From Paguma larvata (Eukaryota; Chordata; Mammalia; Carnivora; Viverridae): DNA of 64,000 nt. Below, piece after piece: positions 11,401 through 23,142 of this stretch. The number at the start of each line of letters is the position of its first letter. Positions within the stretch are counted from its first letter, which is position 1. Made by a program: the position numbers and the translations under genes. Below the pieces are notes generated by a model. The model did not search any database, had not been told where the DNA came from, and saw nothing but the letters and a program-made list of their open reading frames with translations. The stretch covers positions 41,733,832 to 41,797,831 of the forward strand of contig CM057843.1 in the NCBI GenBank assembly GCA_030068075.1, read 5' to 3'.

Positions 11401-11942
11401 GGCTTCAGTGCCAGTTTTTTCCCTCCTGACCCCCCCATCGGAACCCCCAACTACAGCCCAATCCCCTTCCCAAGTACCTCCTTGTCCCAGTCCCCCCCCC
11501 CACTAGGCTTGTGTGGCTTGGCCAGATCCCTGCTCAAAAGAGAAAAAAAAAAAGATAGTAAAAGACATTTCCTCTTATTCCAGGGGCTACATAGGCATTT
11601 GTACCTGGGGACAGGGGATGAGGGATGAGGGAGAATGAAGGAAGTGAGTTTGTTTGTTTTTACTGGTTTTTGCCTCTGAACTTCAAAAACAAACTTTAAT
11701 AACATAGGTATTCAAGGCCTTCGCCCGTTCTTCAAACCAAGAATCCCTCAGTCTGGCGTCCTGGTAAGCCACTATGCCAAGGTCAAAAACCCAAGTACTG
11801 AGCAGCCTTTCATTACTGTAAAGGGACCATCCTCATGCACGTACCCATTCAACAACTGGTTTCCAAGCGCTCCCTGGTACCAAACACAGTCCTACCTCAA
11901 AAACTGCAGACAGACTTGGAACTTCAAAAGAGTAATAACACA

Positions 11943-12151
11943 GGGGCGCCTGGGTGGCTCAGTCGATTAAGCGTCCAACTTAGGTTATGATCTCGCAGTT
12001 CATGGGTTCTAGCCCCGCGTCGGGATCTGTGCTGACAGCTCAGAGCCTGGAGCCTGCTTCGGATTCTATGTCTCCCTCCGTCTCTGCCCCTCCCCTGCTC
12101 ACACTCTGTTTCTCGCTCTCAAAAATAAATAGTGTTAAAAAAGTTTTTAAA
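11943..12151 (+). mobile_element. felid CAN SINE, plus
   Basis: Complete copy. Tail AAAATAAATAGTGTTAAAAAAG. Confidence 0.9.
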
Positions 12152-12337
12152 CAGTAATAACATAACAGAATAGAACAGAATAGAAATAACAACCTCTTAA
12201 TAAGAAACTTCTGCTTGCCCGGCACATTACAGCTGTCAGATCCTGTCTACGCGTTTCAGTCGTTCTATTCCTCCTGAGTCACGGTAGAAACACTTGGACA
12301 TTATCAAGCACCTCCTCTGAACATGGCCCGCCAGCAC

Positions 12338-12480
12338 GGTGGCCCTCAATGCAGTCGCATACCAGGACCACCTGGGGACCTTTAAGAAACTACAGATGTC
12401 CGAACCCGCAGGAGTGCAGGCTGGGAATTTGATTTGTAAAGCTCCCCCAGAGAGCTCTCCCACATGCAAAGCAACAGTCC
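12338..12480. repeat. MER5-like remnant
   Basis: CATACCAGGACCACCTGGGG near the left edge is typical of hAT-Charlie MER5 elements. The ends are degraded. Confidence 0.5.
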
Positions 12481-12493
12481 ATGTGATTTCAAG

Positions 12494-12669
12494 AGGTGGT
12501 TCTGGAACTTGGTTACACGATCGAGTCACCCGGAGAGTCTCTAAAGATCCCTGGGTCCAGTCTGGCACCCAGAACCATTAAGTCAGAATGTCCGTGAGCG
12601 GCCCCGGGCATTGGTATGTTCTGAAACTCCCCGGGTGGCCCCGACGTGCAGCCAAGGCTGAGAACCACT
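12494..12669. repeat. MER5A-like element with recognisable terminal inverted repeats
   Basis: Left end GTGGTTCTGGAACTT and right end GGCTGAGAACCACTG are complementary, as in MER5A. Length about 176 bp, close to the family's usual size of about 190 bp. Confidence 0.6.
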
Positions 12670-13200
12670 GAACTGAAGGAATTCAGACGTAATAAGAGGA
12701 CTGGCCGGAGTGGCCCGAGAATGTTTCTGCGGGAGATGGGATCTGAGCCACGGCTTCAAGAACGAGCAGAAAAGAGGACAGGAATTTGAGGCTGGAGAAT
12801 AGCATAAGGACTCATTCGGCTTAGGCAAAAGATTTGTCATGAGAAATCGGGCCGGGAGCCTCGGGTGGGGCCGGATCTCAAGGGGCCCAGAATGCCAAGT
12901 AAGGGCTTTAGCTTAAACCTAAGAGAGAGTCATAGAAGATCTTGAGCAAGGAGGTGACTGATTTAAGATTTCGGGGAAGATAAATCTGGGAGTAGATAAC
13001 AAGTTCATAGAGAAGCCAGGAGGGACACAGAGATGCCCGGGGAACCAAATAAGAGATGATTACAGATCTTTTTAAGTGATAATACGTAGTAATGGAGAGG
13101 GTACACAGAGACGCACATTCCCGCATACTGCTGGTGGGTGTATAAATTAGTACAGACTTTTTGGAAGGCAGGGCAGCCCTAGGGCCTTAGGGTGCCTTTG
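12670..13200. repeat. L2-like and L1-like old fragments
   Basis: 12,690-13,060 resembles degraded L2 3' sequence (AATTTGAGGCTGGAGAATAG, AGATCTTGAGCAAGGAGGTG). 13,090-13,200 resembles an old L1. No gene. Confidence 0.4.
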
Positions 13201-16200
13201 TGAGAATTGGAACAAGGCGCCCCTACCTCCAAGTAGACACAACCCCATGCCACAGTGCGTGACTCAGCAAGCAGAGTCGAAGCTGGATTTTCAACCTCGT
13301 CTTGCTCCCCTTGACACTGACACCCCCCCCCTTCGTGTGCAACAACCAACCCTCACAATTACCTGCAGCACCCCTGCTACAGGGCAAGTTCACAAAGTTG
13401 TAGGACTGCCCACAATCAGCATCAGCTGTGGGGCACCAAACATGGGGTATTTAGGGACTATCCCTACACGAGGGACAGGTTCGTCACAGAGCTGCGTATA
13501 TCTTAGAAGTGCCCAAGAAAGCAGTGAGTGTTCTGGAAGAACTTGGACCAGGACGGAACACCTCAGTGGCAAGCATCGTCTATCACCTGTTCAGCAGACA
13601 CTCCCTCTTCTGCCGCCATTCAGAACCCTGTTTGGGTCCCACAGCAATGTCCCCCAGCACCAAGGACGACTTGGGATTGGTCCAAGCCGTTCCTGCTCAT
13701 TGCTGTCCCCTTTTCCAGTGGTTGGCCCGAGGGAGCATACAAACGGTTGCAGCTCTCAACAATAAAGGGATTTGCCTTGCCCCAAACAGAGAAGTGTGTG
13801 AGGCAGAAGCCACCAAGACCTGACACCCGCATCACCGTTTCCTGTTTGGAAGGTCGTTGCGTGAGAATATGAGGCTGGAGCTGTGGCGGCTCCCTTAAAA
13901 CCATGAAGAATATCAGCTTCTCAGAGACCCTGAGCCAAGAGAATCTCGGAGACTCTGACTCGGTGCCCTGACCTCGCCGAGCTGCCTAACTAATCCCGGA
14001 GCCACTTACTTCCAGACTTCGTGTTTTGTGAAATAAGTAAGTACCTTTACAGTTTAAGTTCCTATTCTTTAGGTATTGTATCCCTTACAGTGGAACGCAT
14101 CTGAACGTTCTGAACATCGGCGAATTAATTTGTTCAACAAGAACCTAAGGGGCTCCTACTTGATACTAGGGATTTAAAGGTAGATGAGTTTCCAGCCCTC
14201 TGGGGGCTTAAGTTCTAGAAGGAAAGGCAGACGGTTAAAACGACTAAACCCATGGAATAAGTGCTCTAGCAGAAGTGAGAATAAAGTATTCAGGACGACT
14301 GGAGGCAAATGGACTTGGTCTGAGAATAAAATACATAGATGGGGTTTTGTTTTAGACATTCACTTCGAGGGACGTCCAGGCGAAGATGTCTGTGACGCTG
14401 TGGGCAAGGAGCCTGCATTAAATGTAGACACGTGGGAGGAATTGGGGCGAAGGTGATCGTTGAAGTCATGGGAGATGTGAGCATCTCTCGGTGTATCAGT
14501 CAGGGATGCTTTTGGCAGCTTAAAAATGGGAATAGCCGGGCCAGGACCGCTGCATTCGTCGCCTTAAGCGACATCAAAGCTCCAGGGTAGCAGAGCTGTG
14601 ACCGATCTCGCGAGTCTTCTCCCCAAGTTCACAAGATGGACGCTGCAGCTTCAGGCACTATACCCTCATATCTTGACTAAAGGCCCAAAGGGCTGCTTCT
14701 CCTTACACAATTTGTCCCCCGAGAGCCTTCCCGTCCAAACTTCTACTCATGAGCCATTGGCCACGGCTGTGTCAGGTGTCTGCACTTACACGAATCACAT
14801 GCAGAGACCAATTTTTGACGGCGATTTTTTTTTTGGACCAATCATGATTCATCCCCTGGCAGAGAGGAGGGGTCTTCCTCCCTGAACAAGAAGAAAAGAG
14901 AATGATTGTCAAGTGGGCAGCCAACAGTATCCGTCACTCCCTGAAGGAGCCAAGAGAGAGGGCAAAGGCCAAAAACAGAGAACTGGGAACTTCTCAACAT
15001 CTTAGAGGGTAGGGGTGGTGGGAGGTAGAAATGGAGACAAAAAAATCAGAAAAGCTAGGAGGAAGCAGTTCCAGGAGACAAGAAAAGAGAGTTCCCAGAA
15101 GGAGGATGTGGCCAACAGCTTCAAACATTATAGGAAGGTCAAACAGATGGAGGTCATCAGTCTTGGTGAGCAGGAGATCACTCTTGATCTTGGTAAGAGT
15201 GTTGCTGAGAACATAAAAACATTGAAAGGGGTGAGTGGGAGGTAAAGAAGTGAAGTGTGTAGGCAAAGGGAAGAAACAAAATCTGCAGCCAGAGGGAGAA
15301 ACCTTGGAGGCGACGGCTATATTGAGCACAGAGTCGGCTAGAATCCTAGGCTATAGCCAGACCTGATCGGAGCTAAGCAGGAAGACTTGACCAGCTTCCT
15401 CTCCTACATATTCATCAGGGACCTTCTTGCCAGCTTGAGAAAGAAAGAACGAAGACAGTAGAGCCTCTTCCATCCTGGCTCCATGATTAATTCCCATTTC
15501 CCTTGAGGCGTGGCACAAAAGAATGACTAAATCATGCTCCCCTACCATCTGGGCAATTATGGTCTCCCATCAGCTGGTACAAAATGGAGGGTTTGTGACA
15601 CTTCGTGGCAACCCTGCCCCCATTACATCTGGGCTTTAATCTCTTGAATTAGCCAAATCAAGGGAAATTTGGAGATGTATTGTGATTCAAGTGATGGAAT
15701 AAATAACCCCTTGGCCAGGCTGCCCTCCAAGTCTCCCTGCCTTTGCAATGCTTAATCACAGAAGGCAAAAAAGGTGTCACTGGCTCTGCTTTCCAACGGC
15801 TTACAGAGAAACGCAGGCGTCTGGGCAGGAGGGTTACAGCAGGAGTGTGCTCGGCCTGGGTTCCTCCTTAGGGGCCTTCCGAGAGCTTCCTCATCTGCTG
15901 TCCGCCCTGGACCCGTGAACTAGAGCAAAGGGCTACCTTGAGTTGGCTGGGGGAGGCCATGCTAGGAGACCCACATCCGTAACTTGGGAAGGACGGATAG
16001 GAGGATTCTGTGATCCTGGAGCCCCCACATGTCCCTCTATCCTAGCACCAATCACACAGCATTGGAATCCTCCAGGACTCTGTCCCATAGATGGTTTGCT
16101 GCTTGAGGACAAGAAGCCTTTTTCATAACACTCTCTGCCCAGTGCCCAGAATAAGGATATACTCTATACTCAAGGGCTGTTGGCCATGTGAACAAACAAA

Positions 16201-16360
16201 TGAATGAAGAAACAAGAGGGTGTATGGAATATATTTTGACTGCAAAACACTCCCGAAAGCACATTTCTTCAGGAACCACCATGTGTCCGTGGGTTGGGGG
16301 GAGGGGCAGAAGGAACGACACTGTGTCACTGGGATCGTGCCTTCTGAAAGGAAGGTAACT
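13201..16360. other. intergenic DNA, no gene
   Basis: SINE-free stretch of about 3 kb. 14,130-14,480 and 15,000-15,300 have L2-like character; the rest looks unique. Open frames are short and match nothing I know. Confidence 0.4.
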
Positions 16361-17191
16361 GGCAATCCCTATCCAAACAATACCAGCATTTTTCACCGAG
16401 CTAGAACAAACAATTCTAAAATTTGTATGGAACCAGAAAAGACCCCAAATAGCCAAAGTAATGTTAAAAAGAAAACTGAACCCGGAGGCATCACAATTCC
16501 AGACCTCAAGCTATATTACAAAGCTGTAATCATCAAGGCAGTATGGTACTGGCACAAAAACAAACACGCAGATCAATGGAACAGAATAGAGAACCCAGAA
16601 ATGGGCCCACAAATGTACAGCCAACTAACCTTTGACAAAGAAGGAAAGAATATCCAATGGAAAAATGGCAGTTTCTTCAGCAAATGATGTTGGGAAAAAT
16701 GGACAGTGACCTGCAGAAGAAGGAACCTGGACCACTTTCTTACACCATACACAAAAATAAACTCAAAATGGATGAAAGACCTAAAGACAAGACAGGAAGC
16801 CATCAAAATCCTAGAGGAGAAAACAGGCAACAACCTCTTTGACCTCAACCGCAGAAACCTCTTACTTGACATGTCTCCGGAGGCAAGAGAAACAAAAGCA
16901 AAAATGAACTTTTGGGATCTCATCAAAATAAAAAGCTTCTGCATAGTGAAGGAAACAATCAGCAAAACTAAAAGGCAACCTACAGAATGGGAGGAGATAT
17001 TTGCAAATGACATATCAGATAAAAGATTAGTATCCAAAATCTATAAAGAACTTATCGAACTCAACACCCAAAAAACAAATGATCCAGTGAAGAAACGGGC
17101 AAAAGACACGAGTAGACATTTTTCCAAAGAAGACATCCAGATGGCCAACAGACACATGAAAAGATGCTCAACATCATTCATCATCAGGGAA

Positions 17192-17192
<1 letters not shown>

Positions 17193-17224
<32 letters not shown>
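17193..17224 (+). repeat. (CA)n microsatellite inside L1
   Basis: About 16 CA units, at the junction of the internal L1 deletion. Confidence 0.95.
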
Positions 17225-17227
<3 letters not shown>

Positions 17228-17666
17228 CTTGCTTGGCAATCAAAAAGAATGAAATCTTGCCATTTGCAACAACGTGGATGGAACTGGAATGTATTATGCT
17301 AAGCAAAGTAAGTCAGTCAGAGAAAGACAAATATATGATTTCACTCATATGTGGAATTTAAGAAACAAAACAGATGAACATAGGGGAAGAGAAGCAAAAA
17401 TAAGATAAAAACAGAGAGGGAGACAAACCATAAGAGACTCTTAAATAAAGAGAACAAATTGAGGGTTGCTGGCAGGATGTTGGGTGGGGGGTGGGCTAAA
17501 TGATGATGGGCATTAAGGAGAACATTTATTGGGATGAGCACTGGGTGTTCTATGTAAGTGATGAGTCCCTATATTTTGTTCCTGAAATCATTATTACACT
17601 ATATGTTAACAAACTTGGATTTAAATAAAACAAATAAATACATTTTAAAAATTATTAAAAAAAACA

Positions 17667-17902
17667 GGGGCGCCTGGGTGGCTCAGTTGGTTGGGCGGCC
17701 GACTTCGGCTCAGGTCATGATCTCGCGGTCTGTGAGTTCGAGCCCCGCGTCGGGCTCTGTGCTGATGGCTCAGAGCCTGGAGCCTGCTTCGGATTCTGTG
17801 TCTCCCTCTCTCTCTGCCCTTCCCCTGCTCACTCTCTGTCTCTATGTCTCTCAAAAATAAATAAACGTTAAAAAAAAAATTAAAAAAAATTATAAAAAAA
17901 AA
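17667..17902 (+). mobile_element. felid CAN SINE, plus, in L1 tail
   Basis: Near-consensus copy (GGGGCGCCTGGGTGGCTCAG head, AAAATAAATAAACGTTAAA tail) inserted in the A-rich end of the L1, so it is younger than the L1. Confidence 0.95.
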
Positions 17903-17916
17903 CAACGAAGGTAACT

Positions 17917-18695
17917 AGTTGGGCCTCTCGCCTGGTCCCCTTTGGATTAGGAAGCACCTTCACACCTATAGCTCATGCAGTATTTCCAATCGCCTTGATA
18001 GGCTGGGGAAGAAGAGGAAATACACCAAATGAAATCCTCAAACAGGTGCAGTAAGAACCTTCTCGCCTCTCTCAGGGATGCAATCATGGGAGAGAACCCC
18101 CTTCCCGTTGGTGACGAATTCATCCTACAACAGGGATGACGTTTCCCATCTGACAGATTAAATAAATAAATAAATAAAATAGCTGAACGAAACAAAATGC
18201 CTGCTTGTGTTTGCATAGCAAGTAAGTAGAAAAGCCAGGACTGGAACCCAACCCAAGCTCAACCCTGTTTCCACTCTACTACCTTGCCTCTCTGCACACC
18301 TTCTGCCTCCCTCCACCCGGTATTTCCGATGAGCCAACCCATCTTCTCTTCTGAAAGCTCTACGCATCCCAGGGAGAACCCAAACTGCTGGGGAGAGGGC
18401 TTGAACCTAACCTCAGGGCAACCAAATGCTTTGCCTCGGTTTCTTTATCCCCAGTCTGGCGTATTTCCAGCCCCAACTGGCCAGGCATTCAGAATCCGGC
18501 CTGTATCGTTCCTGGAGCTTCCTGGTGTCGTGTCGGCCCGTCCTCCCAGGAGACACTCCGGCTTGGGGCAGTAGAGTCCATTCAAGCAGCACTGAAATGC
18601 TGGAGCGATAGATTCTTAAGACCCAACCCTCTCAGTCAGATGTAAGCTACCGGAGAGGCAGATCCCTGGGAGAGGTCTTGGCACTTGTCACTGGT
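17917..18695. other. intergenic DNA, no gene
   Basis: Includes a TAAA tetranucleotide run near 18,161-18,178. The sequence is otherwise unique-looking, with no recognisable exon. Confidence 0.4.
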
Positions 18696-18706
18696 TCCAT
18701 TTCTCT

Positions 18707-18921
18707 CTCTCTCTCTTTTTTTTAATGTTTATTTATTTTTGAGACAGAGAGAGACAGAGCATGAGTGGGGGAGGGGCAGAGAGAGAGGGAGACACAGAAT
18801 CCGAAGCAGGCTCCAGGCTCTGAGCCGTCAGCACCGAGCCCGACGCGGGGCTCGATCTCACGGACCATGAGCTCATGACCTGAGCCGAAGTCGGATGCTC
18901 AACCGACTGAGCCACCCAGGC
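18707..18921 (-). mobile_element. felid CAN SINE, minus
   Basis: Near-consensus. Direct repeats TCCATTTCTCT at 18,696-18,706 and 18,922-18,932 are its target site duplication. Confidence 0.95.
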
Positions 18922-19042
18922 TCCATTTCTCTTTTTAATTTTACTCATCCACTTTGATTTTTTTTTTCAGATTTTTGTCTTATAAAATAAACCTTAACCA
19001 TCTGGATATACACAGGAAAGAATTTTAAGAAGGCGGGGGAGG

Positions 19043-19189
19043 GGAGCACCTGGCTGACTGACTCCATTGGAAGAACATGTGACTCCATCTCAGAGTTGCG
19101 AGTTTGAGCCCCACACTGGGTACAGAGACTAGAGATGACTTTAAATAAGTAAGTAAGTAAACAAACAAACAAACAAATAAACAAACTTA
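19043..19189 (+). mobile_element. older CAN SINE, plus
   Basis: Short subtype (CCCCACACTGGGTACAGAGA, no CT-rich segment) with a long tail of AAGT and AAAC repeats. Confidence 0.8.
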
Positions 19190-19190
19190 A

Positions 19191-19407
19191 GGGGTGCCTA
19201 GGTGGCTCAGTTGGTTAAGGGTCCCACTTCAGCTCAGGTCATGATCTCGCAGTTGGTGAGTTTGAGCCCCTCGTCGGGCTCTGTGCTGACAGCTCAGACT
19301 GGAGCCTGCTTCGGATTCTGTGTCTCCCTCTCTTTCTGCCCCTCCCCCAACTCATGCTCTGTCTGTCTCTCTCTCTTAAAAATGAATAAACGTTAAAAAA
19401 AAAAAAA
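19191..19407 (+). mobile_element. felid CAN SINE, plus
   Basis: Complete copy directly abutting the tail of the previous SINE, i.e. inserted into it. Confidence 0.9.
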
Positions 19408-19465
19408 GTTAAGTGACTGGCTCAAAGTCCTATGGCTCTCTGTGTTGCAGGAAAGAAAATGGTTA

Positions 19466-19563
19466 GGGGCCCCTGGCTGGCTCAGTCAGTGGAGCGTGTG
19501 ACTCTTGGTTTTGGGGTTTTGAGTTAGAGCCCCACACTGGGTGTAGAGATTATTTAAAAATAG
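19466..19563 (+). mobile_element. older short CAN SINE, plus
   Basis: Head GGGGCCCCTGGCTGGCTCAG and 3' part CACTGGGTGTAGAGATTATT. Confidence 0.75.
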
Positions 19564-19565
19564 AA

Positions 19566-19715
19566 GAAGGCTCTCACCAGGAACTAAATCAGCCAGCGCA
19601 TTGATCTTGGACTTGCCAGCCTTCGGAACAGTGAAAGATAAATTTCTGTATTTAAGCCACCTCATCTATGGTATTTCTGTTATGGCAGCCCGAACTGACT
19701 GCAATAGCTAACACA
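19566..19715 (+). repeat. MLT1-like LTR, 3' part
   Basis: Ancient ERVL-MaLR LTR end: CTTGGACTTGCCAGCCTTCG, then ATTTCTGTATTTAAGCCACC, then TATGGCAGCCCGAACTGACT. It is 5' truncated. Confidence 0.65.
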
Positions 19716-19950
19716 TATAAGACATACTATGAGCCTGGCTTGTTCCAAGCTTCTTCATTCATTCCATAAATACCTTTTGCAAATCTCTCTGTGTCCGGCA
19801 CTGTCCTAAACACTCCAGACACTCACTCGGCAAACAAAACAAAGATCCCTTCTTTCTAAAATTTGTGGTCTAATTTGGAGTGACAGACAATAAACAAGTA
19901 AACTACGAATCTTTACAAGACCCCTACAGAATAAGTGCTATCATGCTCCT
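19716..19950. repeat. L2-like fragment
   Basis: TTCATTCATTCCATAAATAC, then GGCACTGTCCTAAACAC, then CAGACAATAAACAAGTAAAC is typical of old L2/MIR-type sequence. Confidence 0.5.
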
Positions 19951-19953
19951 CAT

Positions 19954-20050
19954 TTTTAATTTTTTTTAGGTAATCTTTACACCCAACTCGGAGCTCCAAC
20001 TTGCAATCCCTAGATCAAGAGTTGCATGCCCCACCCAGCCTGGCGCCCCT
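19954..20050 (-). mobile_element. older short CAN SINE, minus
   Basis: CACCCAACTCGGAGCTCCAA and a right end complementary to the SINE head (TGGCGCCCC). Confidence 0.7.
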
Positions 20051-20080
20051 CATGATCCCCATTTTTATTTTATTTTTTCG

Positions 20081-20300
20081 AAGACTTTTTTTAACGTTTG
20101 TTCATTTTCGAGAGACAGAGAGAGACAGAACATGACTGGGGGAGGGGCAGAGAGAGAGGGAGACATAGAATCTGAAGCAGGCTCCAGGCTCTGAGCTGTC
20201 AGCACAAAGCCTGCCCAGGCGGGGCTCAAACTCACGAACCATGAGACCATGACCTGAGCCTAAATTGGCCACTTAACCGACTGAGCCACCCAGGCACCCT
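20081..20300 (-). mobile_element. felid CAN SINE, minus
   Basis: TTTAACGTTTGTTCATTTTC at the left and GAGCCACCCAGGCACCC at the right. It is directly joined head-to-head with the next SINE. Confidence 0.9.
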
Positions 20301-20494
20301 AAGCGTCCAACTCTTGATTTTGGCTCAGGTCATGATCTTGCAGTTCATGAGTTTGAGCCCTGCATCAGGCTGACTGCTGTCAGATAGGAGCCCACTTCAG
20401 ACCCTCTCTCTTCCTCACTCTCTCTCCCCCCACCTTGATTTTGCACATGCTTTCTATCTCTCTCTCAAAAATAAATAAACGTTTAAAAAAAACA
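20301..20494 (+). mobile_element. felid CAN SINE, plus, 5' truncated
   Basis: Starts inside the head (AAGCGTCCAACTCTTGATTT) at the exact end of the preceding inverted copy, lacking about the first 25 bases. Confidence 0.85.
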
Positions 20495-20501
20495 AAATCT
20501 T

Positions 20502-20668
20502 GGGGCACCTGGGTGGCTCAGTGGGTTAAGCGTCCGACCTCAGCTCAGGTCATGATCTCACGGTTCGTGAGTTCGAGCCCCACATGGGGCTCTGTCCTGA
20601 CAGCTCAGAGCCTGGAGCCTGCTTCCGATTCTGTGTCTCCCTCACTCTCTGCCTTTTCCTTGCTCACG

Positions 20669-20703
<35 letters not shown>

Positions 20704-20738
20704 TGACTCAAAAATAACGATAAACATTAAAAAAAAGA
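20502..20738 (+). mobile_element. felid CAN SINE, plus, with internal (GT)n
   Basis: Complete copy. Its CT-rich part has expanded into a GT microsatellite (about 20,671-20,702). Confidence 0.9.
20671..20702 (+). repeat. (GT)n microsatellite in SINE
   Basis: About 16 uninterrupted GT units between the SINE CT-rich segment and its tail. Confidence 0.95.
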
Positions 20739-20743
20739 AAAGA

Positions 20744-20780
20744 TTTGGGCGTTTAAGCAACCGAGACAACCAGGTGCCCC
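20744..20780 (-). mobile_element. SINE head fragment, minus
   Basis: Only the tRNA-like 5' part remains (complement of GGGGCACCTGGTTGTCTCGG). Confidence 0.6.
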
Positions 20781-20786
20781 CAAGAT

Positions 20787-20989
20787 TTTTCTTTTTTTAA
20801 TGTTTTATTTATTTTGAGAGAGAGAGAGGGAGCACATGCCCGTGTACAAGCAGGGGAGGGGCAGAGAGAGATCGAATCTCAAGCAATTTCCACACCGATT
20901 CGGGGCTCCAACCCACGAACCATGAGATCGTGACGTGAGCCAAGACCAAGAGTCAGACACTCAACCAAGTGAGCCACCCAGGCACCCCA
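20787..20989 (-). mobile_element. felid CAN SINE, minus
   Basis: TTTTTAATGTTTTATTTATT at the left and GAGCCACCCAGGCACCCC at the right. Confidence 0.9.
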
Positions 20990-20993
20990 ATGA

Positions 20994-21093
20994 TTTTATT
21001 TTTAAGTAGTTTCTGTGTCCAACATGGGGCTCGAACTTACAACCCCAAGATCAAGAATCACACGCTGTACTGACCGAGCCGGCCAGGGGCCCT
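20994..21093 (-). mobile_element. older short CAN SINE, minus
   Basis: GTCCAACATGGGGCTCGAAC and a right end GGCCAGGGGCCC. Confidence 0.75.
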
Positions 21094-21124
21094 AACGACC
21101 GCCATTTTTGAAATGAGGAATCTG

Positions 21125-21328
21125 AGAGGCAGCTGGGTGGCTCGGCCGGGTAGGCATTGGACTCTCGGTTCCGACTCCGATCGTGATCTCACAGTCGTGA
21201 GAGGCAGCCCCACGGGGCATCGGGCTCCATGCTGGGTGTGAGGCCTGCTTTAAGATCCTCTCTCTCTCTCTCCCTCTCCCTCTGCCCCTACCCCCCATAA
21301 ATAAATAAAATCTTTAAAAAAAAAAGAT
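21125..21328 (+). mobile_element. CAN SINE, plus, alternative subtype
   Basis: Diverged head (GAGGCAGCTGGGTGGCTCGG) and AATAAATAAAATCTTTAAA tail, closer to the general carnivore subtype than to the felid one. Confidence 0.8.
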
Positions 21329-22802
21329 TAAGAAAATAATAATAATAAAACAAGGAGTCCGAGGCATAGAAGGTTAAGGGCGTCGCTCAGTCTCGTAGCT
21401 GGAAAGCAACAGACCCAGCTCCAAAGGCAGCAGTCAGCCCGAGACCACGCACTGGACCTCGGTGCCAGCCTGGCCTCTCCAGCAAGAGCCTCGCAGGTCT
21501 TGTGGGAATCCAATGAGAGAAAGCGTGTGAAATCACTCCTCGAACCCTGGCGCTGATGGCGCGGCTGGCCAAGATCTGCTGGGACAATGACAGGCAGTGG
21601 GAACGCCACCTCCTGTCGCCCGCCCTCCACGAGGCCAGGGCCTCTTCCTCTGCCACCCTTCGCCTCCCCCCCCCACCCCAGGGTTCCCCTAGATGCCTCT
21701 GATGTGAGCGGCGGGGAAGCTGGGGGCCCGGCCAAACAATGAATTCGGCTCCCTCCCTGGTGGCTCCGACGCCCCGCAGAGACACAGCCTGGAACGCTAC
21801 CTCGCGCGCTGGGGCCACACTTTTATTTCGGGCCATCATCGGGTAGAAAGAGAAGTCCTGTAGGCAACGTGACTAAGGCTGGTGAGTCACATGCCCGGGC
21901 CGGCCTCCTCTTTGCACCAGCCCCCGTGGCTGAGGGAGAGAGCGAAGAACATTCCCTCCCGCCCGCCTGCGCCCGGGGGGCGAGGGCGGGGGCGCTGGGG
22001 AAGCCGGGACTTCCCTGCAGACGCCACAGATGGTCGTTGCTCCATGAAGGCAGGCCGCAGTCCCTCACCGACCCTCCCGCACACGCGCGCACACACCCAC
22101 GCGCACAGAACCGGCCCCCCTGTCTCGAAGAGGGGCTTGTCAGACCTTAGAAGAGCGCACCCGCTAGTTCCTGGCTGGCTGAGTGCGGGAGTGGAAGGAC
22201 AAACAATAGATCACTTTGGCAAAGCGCATTACAGCTGACGACGCGTCGGCACCTCTATCCATCGGTTCGTGTAATCTTCCAGAAAGAACGATGTGGTGGA
22301 TGTCACAGTATCTCAATGATATTCATGGAAACACTGAAGCTCGGAGAAGTAATGTCCAGTTTTCAAGGTCTTACAGCCGATCAAGGGCGTTTACTGAAGG
22401 AAGGAATCAATCAATCAATGAATCAGTCAACCAGGACCTGAAGGATGTTGTCTTCTCTGAATTCGGCCCCGTTTCTACCGTATGTGACACTACTGTCCTC
22501 AGCCAGAGTTTAACGGTCTCCTCTAAGGAGTTGAAGTTGGAGGCAGTGATGAGAACAAGACAGTGCAGAACTGTCACCATCTCGGCTGATGCCTTTCTGT
22601 GGACAGTGACCTGTCCTCCGATCCCGCCAAGCCCTTGCTCTCGCGGCCACCCCACACCACACCAGGCTGCTGGCTTGTAACATACAAGCCCGTTCCCCCC
22701 TTAGCCCGGGAGCTCCGGGAGCAGGGAGCACAGAGCCTCATGCTGCCCCATGCCCCAGCATCTGGCATCAATCAGGTCGTGAGTGAATAAATGAATGAGG
22801 TC
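21329..22802. other. intergenic GC-rich then unique DNA, no gene
   Basis: 21,400-22,180 is GC-rich with moderate CpG and several short frames on both strands. It begins after an AATAATAATAAAAC run. No exon is recognised. Confidence 0.4.
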
Positions 22803-22986
22803 GGGGCGCCTGGGCAGCTCAGTCCGTTGAGTGTCTGACCTCAGTTCAGGTCATGATCTCACAGTTCGTGGGTTCCAGCCCTGCATCGGGCTCTCTGCTG
22901 TCAGCGCAGAGCCCGCTTCGGATCTTCTGTCCTCCTCTCTCTGCCCCTCCCCTGCTCCTGCTGTCTCAAAAATAAAGAACCATTTG
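22803..22986 (+). mobile_element. felid CAN SINE, plus
   Basis: Complete copy with a short CT-rich part and AAAATAAAGAACC tail. Confidence 0.85.
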
Positions 22987-23142
22987 AAAACTAAAATAAA
23001 ATGACCGAATGAGGTATGTGGCAGGTTTTCTTCCCCTACGTTTTTCAAAACAAGGAAACAGCAGAGCCTGAGGCCCAAGATTCTGTCCAGTGGTTTGGTA
23101 CCAAGGGAATGTGCAGGGCTGGTTCTGAAAATCCGTAATCTT

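Larger units (their letters stand above)
16361..17906 (+). mobile_element. 5'-truncated L1 (ORF2 3' end and 3' UTR), plus, with SINE in tail
   Basis: A LINE-1 fragment. Codons across 16,400-17,160 encode the C-terminal part of ORF2 (motifs [56 protein letters not shown]), partly open and partly frame-broken. Flanking direct repeats GAAGGTAACT at 16,351-16,360 and 17,907-17,916 mark the target site duplication, so the insertion is simple and 5' truncated. Between 17,190 and 17,225 a (CA)n run directly follows ORF2 sequence, whereas the L1 at 58,921-60,530 has about 360 bp more there, so this copy is internally deleted. A felid SINE sits in its A-rich tail. Not active. Confidence 0.9.

Noticed and set aside
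16706..17302. 198-codon frame taken as a possible gene
   Set aside because: It is the C-terminal part of L1 ORF2 within a 5'-truncated, internally deleted element.
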